The notes under the pieces were generated by a model. The model was not told the origin of the DNA and searched no databases. It worked only from the letters and a program-made list of their open reading frames with translations. The position numbers were made by a program, and so were the translations under genes. This document shows positions 34,033-38,426 of a stretch of DNA of 38,426 nt, piece after piece (the first letter of the stretch is position 1; every line of letters starts with the position of its first letter). This DNA comes from Micrococcaceae bacterium (lineage in GTDB: Bacteria; Actinomycetota; Actinomycetes; Actinomycetales; Micrococcaceae): positions 1 to 38,426 of the forward strand of contig JAODMR010000031.1 in the NCBI GenBank assembly GCA_025465475.1, in the 5' to 3' direction.

Positions 34033-35118
34033 GTGGTGCACAAGGTTCAGGGCGTGGTGGCGCGGTCCAAGGGAGCTCCTGTCACTCTGGAGACAATTCT
34101 GGTACCCGATCCCGGCCCCGGTGAGGCGCTGGTCGACATCCTCACCAGTGGGGTCTGCCATACCGACCTGCATTACCAGCAGGGCGGAATCAGCGATGAT
34201 TTCCCGTTCCTGCTGGGACATGAGGCCACCGGCGTCGTATCGGCGGTTGGTCCGGATGTCACAGAGGTTGCACCCGGCGACCGCGTCATCCTGAATTGGC
34301 GCGCCGTCTGCGGTGAATGCCGCGCTTGCCGACGCGGAAAACCCGAATACTGTTTCAACACCCACAACGCAACCCAAAAGATGACGCTCGAGGACGGCAC
34401 CGAGCTGTCTCCGGCCTTGGGAATCGGTGCCTTCATCGAAAAGACTCTGGTGGCCGCCGGGCAGTGCACCAAGGTGGATCCCGAGGCGGATGCCGCCGCC
34501 GTCGGGCTGCTGGGCTGCGGCGTCATGGCCGGCCTCGGTGCGGCCATCAACACCGGCAAGGTCAGCCGCGGGGATTCCGTCGCAGTGATCGGTTGTGGTG
34601 GAGTCGGCACCGCGGCCATTGCCGGCGCCGCCCTGGCCGGAGCGACCACCATCATCGCCGTCGACATCGACGCGAAGAAACTGGAGCGGGCACGGACGCT
34701 TGGAGCCACCCATGTGGTCGATTCCTCAACTGCCGACCCGGTGGAGGCCATCCAGGCGCTGACGGGCGGCTTCGGCGCAGATGTGGTGATCGACGCCGTC
34801 GGCCGGCCCGAGACCTACCGGCAGGCTTTTTACGCCCGGGACCTGGCCGGCACCGTGGTGCTGGTGGGCGTGCCGACGCCGGAGATGACCCTGGAGCTGC
34901 CGCTGCTTGATGTCTTTGGCCGCGGCGGTTCCCTGAAGTCCTCCTGGTACGGCGACTGCCTGCCGTCCCGTGACTTCCCCATGCTGGTCAGCCTTTATCG
35001 GCAGGGCAGGCTGGATCTGGACGCTTTCGTCTCGGAACGGATTGGCATCCACCAGATCGAGGAGGCGTTCGCCAAGATGCAGCAGGGCGCCGTGTTGCGC
35101 TCGGTGGTGGAACTCTGA
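34033..35118 (+). CDS. mscR: S-(hydroxymethyl)mycothiol dehydrogenase / nitrosomycothiol reductase
   Basis: Zinc-dependent medium-chain dehydrogenase that oxidises the formaldehyde–mycothiol adduct and can reduce S-nitrosomycothiol. 361 residues, the same length as the mycobacterial enzyme. Visible sites: catalytic-zinc residues in [13 protein letters not shown] and GHEATG, the structural-zinc cluster [15 protein letters not shown], the NAD-binding loop [13 protein letters not shown], and highly characteristic stretches [12 protein letters not shown] and [17 protein letters not shown]. The GTG at 34033 has AAAGGAAG five bases upstream; the frame opens earlier (33964) through the palindrome region, which is not coding. 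The stop overlaps the next gene's start (TGATG). Confidence 0.95.
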   Translation: MVHKVQGVVARSKGAPVTLETILVPDPGPGEALVDILTSGVCHTDLHYQQGGISDDFPFLLGHEATGVVSAVGPDVTEVAPGDRVILNWRAVCGECRACRRGKPEYCFNTHNATQKMTLEDGTELSPALGIGAFIEKTLVAAGQCTKVDPEADAAAVGLLGCGVMAGLGAAINTGKVSRGDSVAVIGCGGVGTAAIAGAALAGATTIIAVDIDAKKLERARTLGATHVVDSSTADPVEAIQALTGGFGADVVIDAVGRPETYRQAFYARDLAGTVVLVGVPTPEMTLELPLLDVFGRGGSLKSSWYGDCLPSRDFPMLVSLYRQGRLDLDAFVSERIGIHQIEEAFAKMQQGAVLRSVVEL

Positions 35119-35747
35119 TGGCTCCCAGGATCGATCATTTGGTGACCTCTGGAACGTTCCAGCTCGACGGCGGCAGCTGGGACGTCGAGAACAATGTCTG
35201 GGTGGTGGGCAACGACGACGAGTGCGTGGTCATTGACGCACCGCACGACGCCCGCGCGATTGTGGATGCAGTGCACGGGCGGAAGGTGACCGCCGTGCTG
35301 CTGACCCACGCCCATAACGACCACATCAACGCCGCGCAGCAGGTGGCTGAAGCCCTCAAGGCTCCTGTCTATCTCCACCCGGACGACCTGATGCTGTGGC
35401 GGGAGGTGCACGACGACGGCGACCCGGCGCATGTGCTGCAGGACGGCGATCGTTTTGACGTTGCCGGAGCCACGCTGACGGCACTGCACACCCCTGGACA
35501 TTCCCCCGGGTCCACCTGTTTCTACCTGCGGGACGCCGGCGTCGTCTTTACGGGTGACACCCTGTTTGCCGGTGGTCCCGGCGCGACCGGCCGCTCGTAC
35601 AGCGACTTCCCCACCATCATTTCGTCCATCCGTTCCCGGCTGCTGACACTGCCCTCGGATACGGTGGTCCACACGGGACACGGCCCGTCGACCACAATCG
35701 GTGCCGAAGCCCCGCATTTGCAGGAATGGATCGACCGCGGGCACTAG
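35118..35747 (+). CDS. MBL-fold metallo-hydrolase partnered with mscR
   Basis: 209-residue metallo-beta-lactamase-fold protein. The metal motif is THAHNDH at about 63–69, with further ligands in LHTPGHSPGS, FTGDTLF and VVHTGHG. It overlaps mscR by one base and the same pair occurs in mycobacteria, so the two act together. By analogy to glyoxalase II, the likely job is hydrolysis of S-formylmycothiol (or another mycothiol thioester) to formate and mycothiol; this is inference. A 9-bp hairpin overlaps its stop codon. Confidence 0.9.
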   Translation: MAPRIDHLVTSGTFQLDGGSWDVENNVWVVGNDDECVVIDAPHDARAIVDAVHGRKVTAVLLTHAHNDHINAAQQVAEALKAPVYLHPDDLMLWREVHDDGDPAHVLQDGDRFDVAGATLTALHTPGHSPGSTCFYLRDAGVVFTGDTLFAGGPGATGRSYSDFPTIISSIRSRLLTLPSDTVVHTGHGPSTTIGAEAPHLQEWIDRGH

Positions 35748-35763
35748 TCGCGGCTGCCCGCGG
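35735..35763 (+). terminator. Hairpin over the stop codon of the MBL-fold gene
   Basis: CCGCGGGCA / TGCCCGCGG, a perfect 9-bp inverted repeat with an 11-base loop containing the TAG stop. No T-run; possible terminator. Confidence 0.4.
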
Positions 35764-35777
35764 GATGTCTGCCTGCG

Positions 35778-35817
35778 GCGGCATGGCGGCGTGGCGGCAT
35801 GGCGGCATGGCGGCATG
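35778..35817. repeat. Five tandem 8-bp repeats
   Basis: GCGGCATG five times in a row (second copy GCGGCGTG), in non-coding DNA between the convergent MBL-fold and lipoate-ligase-like genes. Likely to vary in copy number. Confidence 0.8.
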
Positions 35818-35826
35818 GCCCCCGAA

Positions 35827-35969
35827 AACCGGTTACGAGCCGGCGGCAAAACCGGTTATGGCCCTCGATAACCGGTTATGCCCACGTCAAACCAGGGGCG
35901 ACGCCGGGAAAACCGGTTATCAATCAGGCTCAAGACCGGTTATCACGGACGCCGTCATAACGCGTTATG
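35827..35969. repeat. Array of spaced AACCGGTTAT palindromes
   Basis: Elements at 35827 (AACCGGTTAC), 35850, 35870 and 35911 (all AACCGGTTAT), 35934 (GACCGGTTAT) and 35957 (ATAACGCGTTAT), plus a decayed copy at 35890 (AACCAGGGGC). Spacing between starts is 20–25 bp, near two helical turns. The 12-mers at 35868–35879 and 35957–35968 are perfect palindromes. The region lies between two convergent genes and is non-coding. Purpose unknown: a protein-binding array is the simplest reading. Confidence 0.8.
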
Positions 35970-35990
35970 CCAATGCCAGCCCAGACCCAG

Positions 35991-36749
35991 TCAGGCAGTG
36001 GTGGCCAGCAGGTCCCCGGCCTCGACAAGCCGCGTGCGGGAGGCGTATTCGGCCAGCAGGGCCACTTCCACGTCCGCCACATCCAGTCCAAGCACCAGGT
36101 CCGCGGCTCCGCCGGCCGTCCGAGGGTCCCAGGGCATCTCAAGCGCGGCGTAGCAGGCGGTGAGCACGTCACGTAGCGGAGCCGAGTTTTCCACCACGAC
36201 GACGGAACTGAACAGCCAGGCCCCTGCCACCACGCGCTGGGCGGTGCCGACCAGTTTCAGTCGGGTACCGTCGTCGGCCGTGCCGTGCACTGTGAACTCG
36301 CCGGGGCAATATTCGCCGGGAATTTCGCCCACGCCTGCGCGCACGCCCACCCGGGCCAGGGCAGACTCGAACAGGTCCCCAAAGTACCGGAAACGGCCCT
36401 TGGCAGTAATCATGGCGTCCTGCTGCGGCTCGATGTGGTCCACCACCAGGCAGCCCTGATGATAAGCGGCCGCACGCCCTCCCGCCTTCCGGACCAGGGG
36501 CGCGAACCCCGCCGCCGAGGCAGCCAGCGCCGCCTCGGGGTAGCCGGAAAGGCGCGCGTCCCGTTGTCCAAAAGCCACGGTCGGCTCCGGCCGGTAAAGG
36601 CGCAAGGTAGGCCCCAAAAGCCCTTGTCGGGCGCGGGTCAGCAGGGCGATGCCATTCCCGAGGTCCTCGTCGGCGCCGGCTGACTGCTGCTGCCGGAAGA
36701 CGGCCAGACTGCTGGCAATCATGCCCTCGGCACGCGGCTGCTGCGTCAT
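35991..36749 (-). CDS. Lipoate–protein ligase A family protein
   Basis: 252-residue biotin/lipoate ligase-fold protein. The family substrate loop appears as RKAGGRAAAYHQGCLVVDHI (normally RRxSGGGxVYHDxGN), and the catalytic lysine is in RLKLVGTAQRVVAGAWLFS, the usual K-x-x-G-x-A-Q-R motif. There is no C-terminal accessory domain, so it is closer to single-domain octanoyl/lipoyl transferases than to full LplA. The ATG at 36749 overlaps the DUF427 stop as ATGA; a longer frame to 36830 is not needed. The glycine-rich loop is degenerate (AGGRAAA), so substrate and activity are uncertain. Confidence 0.8.
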   Translation of the reverse strand: MTQQPRAEGMIASSLAVFRQQQSAGADEDLGNGIALLTRARQGLLGPTLRLYRPEPTVAFGQRDARLSGYPEAALAASAAGFAPLVRKAGGRAAAYHQGCLVVDHIEPQQDAMITAKGRFRYFGDLFESALARVGVRAGVGEIPGEYCPGEFTVHGTADDGTRLKLVGTAQRVVAGAWLFSSVVVVENSAPLRDVLTACYAALEMPWDPRTAGGAADLVLGLDVADVEVALLAEYASRTRLVEAGDLLATTA

Positions 36750-37030
36750 TCGGAGATGGTCACCCCACGCCAAAAGGCAACGTGATCCTTGATCTGCGCG
36801 GCAGCACGTTTCGGTTCCGCGTAAAACCACACGGCGTCACGGTTCTGCTGGCCATTCACATCGAGGCTGTAGTAGCTGGCCTTGCCCTTCCAGGCGCAGG
36901 TGGTGGAGTAGTCACTGGGCCGCAGGAACTCCTCGCGGACCGAATGCAGCGGGAAGTAGTGGTTACCCTCCACCATTACGGTTTCGTTGCTCTCGGCGAT
37001 GACTTCATCGTTCCACATTGCTTTGACCAT
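36746..37030 (-). CDS. DUF427-domain protein
   Basis: 94-residue single DUF427 (PF04248-type) beta-rich domain: MVKAMWNDEVIAES, VEGNHYFPLHSV, STTCAWKGKASYYSLDVNG and a closing DAVWFYAEPKRAAAQI–DHVAFWRGV stretch, all family hallmarks. Function is not established for the family. The ATG at 37030 has AGGAG six bases upstream. Translational coupling (4-base overlap) to the lipoate-ligase-like gene suggests a shared process. Confidence 0.9.
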   Translation of the reverse strand: MVKAMWNDEVIAESNETVMVEGNHYFPLHSVREEFLRPSDYSTTCAWKGKASYYSLDVNGQQNRDAVWFYAEPKRAAAQIKDHVAFWRGVTISE

Positions 37031-37097
37031 CGTGTGCTCCTGAATTCAATCGTGTGCGCCTGAGTGGCTGGGAAGTTGCGGTATCCGGCACCGCTTA

Positions 37098-37934
37098 TCA
37101 GGGCAGTTGGCTAACCGTGAGGATTTGCGCGGACCGTCCGAACGGGCCCTTCTCGTCATTCAACACCGCAGAGGTCATGCCAATTCCATCGACGCCGAAC
37201 GTCACCGTAGTGTCCAGGCCCAGCCACTCTCCGACCGGGTCCCGATGCAGGTGAATGGACAGATCGACGTTGGGGAACATCCAGCTGCCCGGGCCGGGCG
37301 GAACGCGGGTCGCTACGCCGTTGGCCGTATCCACCAGGCCGATCAGCCGGACCAGGTCGGAGGTGGGTTCGCCGTCGAGCGTGCCGTAGGGGCTGTGCAC
37401 CCACACCTGCCCGCGGCCTGGCCTCAGCCCCGGTATGGCCCGGAATTCCACGGATTCGATGAAGGCTCCGGGCCAGGCGGTCATGGATTTTGTTGGTGCA
37501 GCCTCCGCCAGGGCCGGCATTGGTTGCTCTTCGACGGCGGCCACGGAGGCGGTGTTCCCGCGCTGCAGCCTCCAGGCAGTGGCCCGAACGGCGACACGGC
37601 CCTGGGCTGTCAGTTCCGATTGCAGCAGTTCGATGGTCTTTCCCGGCCGCAGCACCCGCGTCTCCACGGAAAAAGGGCCTGCTGGAATCAAGCCGAGGAT
37701 GTCGTAGTTGATCCGGGCCATCCGCAGGTCGGGCCGGGGCTGGTGGCGTTCCAGCTCGCCGGCGAGCAGGCCGGAGACGGGGGCCATATGCTGCTCATGC
37801 GGGTTCCATGCACCTTGGGCGTGAATGGTCGACTCAAAGCCGTTGCCGGTACGTCGGTAGTAGGTGGGTTCGTCGCTGATGTCCGGCACTGCCAGGTCCT
37901 CAGCCAAGGGTTCGGCGGTGATCTCACTCTGCAT
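37098..37934 (-). CDS. TesB-like acyl-CoA thioesterase (double hotdog)
   Basis: 278 residues in the pattern of the 4HBT_3 / TesB-like thioesterase family: an N-terminal hotdog half (QGAWNPHEQHMAPVSGLLAGEL … RVLRPGKTIELLQSELTAQGRVAVRATAW) and a C-terminal half (PFGRSAQILTVSQLP preceded by WMFPNVDLSIHLHRDPVGEWLGLDT). Members hydrolyse acyl-CoA esters; substrate length unknown. The ATG at 37934 has GAGGA almost touching it, which is too close to work well, and GAAGG repeats further up. It lies 67 bp upstream of DUF427 on the same strand and may be cotranscribed. Confidence 0.85.
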   Translation of the reverse strand: MQSEITAEPLAEDLAVPDISDEPTYYRRTGNGFESTIHAQGAWNPHEQHMAPVSGLLAGELERHQPRPDLRMARINYDILGLIPAGPFSVETRVLRPGKTIELLQSELTAQGRVAVRATAWRLQRGNTASVAAVEEQPMPALAEAAPTKSMTAWPGAFIESVEFRAIPGLRPGRGQVWVHSPYGTLDGEPTSDLVRLIGLVDTANGVATRVPPGPGSWMFPNVDLSIHLHRDPVGEWLGLDTTVTFGVDGIGMTSAVLNDEKGPFGRSAQILTVSQLP

Positions 37935-37946
37935 TCCTCGACTTTA

Positions 37947-38048
37947 CCTTCGCCTGACCGTCTTCACCTTGGACCCGTCGTCACCTTCGCCCCGCATACT
38001 CACCCTTCGCACAGCTCACTCACCCTTCGCCCAGCACACTAACCTTCG
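37947..38048. repeat. Periodic CACCTTCG repeats between the thioesterase and FNT genes
   Basis: The core CCTTCG (one copy CCTTGG) starts at 37947, 37967, 37984, 38004, 38024 and 38043, spacing 17–20 bp. The three units from 37981 to 38040 are a clear 20-bp tandem repeat (YCACCTTCGC type). Located in the divergent promoter region, so they may be binding sites for a regulator. Confidence 0.65.
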
Positions 38049-38139
38049 GCTGGTGCCGCCCGTCCCATCGCGCCGAGTCCACAGTTAGGCTGGAAATTCA
38101 GCACGATGCAGGGCACTTCCGGACAGGCGGGGAACATCG

Positions 38140-38426
38140 ATGGAAAATACGGAACGCCGCAAGCAGTTGGGCAGCAGCGACGCACCGGTCGAGGACGCCC
38201 TTGAGGAGTCCTTCGACCGCATCGTTGATGAGGGCGCACAGCGTCTGCACCGCACCTGGTTGTCCATGTTCGTCACCGGAACCTTCGGTGGACTCGAGGT
38301 GGGCGTGGGCGTCATGGCCTACCTGGCGGTGCTGCACGAGTCGGACAACCACCTGCTGGCTGGGCTGGCCTTCGGCATTGGCTTCATTGCCCTCCTGTTG
38401 GCCAAGAGTGAACTGTTCACGGAAGG
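38140..38426 (+). CDS. Formate/nitrite transporter family protein, N-terminal part
   Basis: The right edge cuts this gene after 95 codons. The visible part has an acidic N-terminal tail with EDALEESFDRIVDEGAQRLHRTW, then two hydrophobic helices: LSMFVTGTFGGLEVGVGVMA and the LLAGLAFGIGFIALLLAKSELFTE segment, whose SELFTE ending is typical of FNT/YfdC-type channels. These pentameric channels move formate, nitrite or similar small anions. The ATG at 38140 has GGCGGGGA upstream. Substrate cannot be assigned from this fragment. Confidence 0.85.
   Translation, partial: MENTERRKQLGSSDAPVEDALEESFDRIVDEGAQRLHRTWLSMFVTGTFGGLEVGVGVMAYLAVLHESDNHLLAGLAFGIGFIALLLAKSELFTE

Noticed and set aside
35827-35969. 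CRISPR array
   Set aside because: The repeats are only 10–12 bp with ~10-bp gaps and no cas genes are nearby; true CRISPR repeats are 21 bp or longer with ~30-bp spacers.
35726-36163. Open frame running through the 8-bp repeats and the palindrome array
   Set aside because: It overlaps two real genes, encodes low-complexity sequence and has no Shine-Dalgarno; the region is non-coding repeats.

Overview
This window is about 38 kb of high-G+C actinobacterial chromosome. The gene content and order fit the Micrococcaceae (Arthrobacter / Pseudarthrobacter type). The block hisS – cyclophilin – DUF349 – relA – secF – secD – yajC – ruvB – ruvA – ruvC – yebC – pdxT … pdxS – pgsA – HIT – thrS is the same conserved backbone that mycobacteria carry between hisS and thrS. 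A mycothiol-type formaldehyde dehydrogenase and a mycoredoxin also point to an actinobacterium. The genus assignment is inference from gene order and protein style, not a database match. No tRNA, rRNA, insertion sequence, prophage or CRISPR array was seen.

Layout. (1) 1–7.3 kb: hisS (cut by the left edge), a membrane-anchored cyclophilin, a DUF349 coiled-coil protein, an orphan AbiEi-like antitoxin protein and the bifunctional (p)ppGpp enzyme Rel. (2) 7.5–15.2 kb, all on the minus strand: the Sec accessory translocon (yajC-secD-secF), the Holliday-junction genes (ruvC-ruvA-ruvB), yebC and pdxT. (3) 15.3–20.0 kb on the plus strand: an unusual 891-residue asparagine synthetase fused to a CofE-like (F420-0:gamma-glutamyl ligase) domain, followed by an M3 oligopeptidase; this pair separates pdxT from pdxS. 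(4) 20.2–28.5 kb minus strand: pdxS, pgsA, HIT, thrS, then an SOS-controlled DUF6504–dnaE2 pair. (5) 28.8–38.4 kb, accessory region: GNAT, chorismate mutase-like, VOC protein, an alpha-glucosidase/LacI operon with two cre-like operators shared with a divergent GAF-like gene, a mycothiol redox set (mycoredoxin, S-(hydroxymethyl)mycothiol dehydrogenase, MBL-fold hydrolase), a lipoate ligase-like/DUF427 pair, a TesB-like thioesterase and the start of a formate/nitrite transporter.

How the genes work together. SecD/SecF/YajC assist protein export; Rel sets the stringent response; PdxS/PdxT together form PLP synthase; PgsA makes a phosphatidyl headgroup lipid; ruvCAB resolve recombination intermediates; DnaE2 is the mutagenic translesion polymerase. 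The mycoredoxin, dehydrogenase and hydrolase form a mycothiol-dependent formaldehyde/nitrosothiol and redox-repair group, with a good SigR/SigH-type promoter in front of the mycoredoxin. AglA and its LacI regulator form a sugar-responsive unit.

Most worth a second look: the AsnB–CofE-like fusion; an array of palindromic 10–12-mers (AACCGGTTAT type) spaced about two helical turns apart in a convergent intergenic region, with one more exact copy at the pgsA stop codon; a second ~20-bp-period array before the transporter gene; an apparent CTG start for ruvC; and an SOS-regulated dnaE2 with no imuB beside it.
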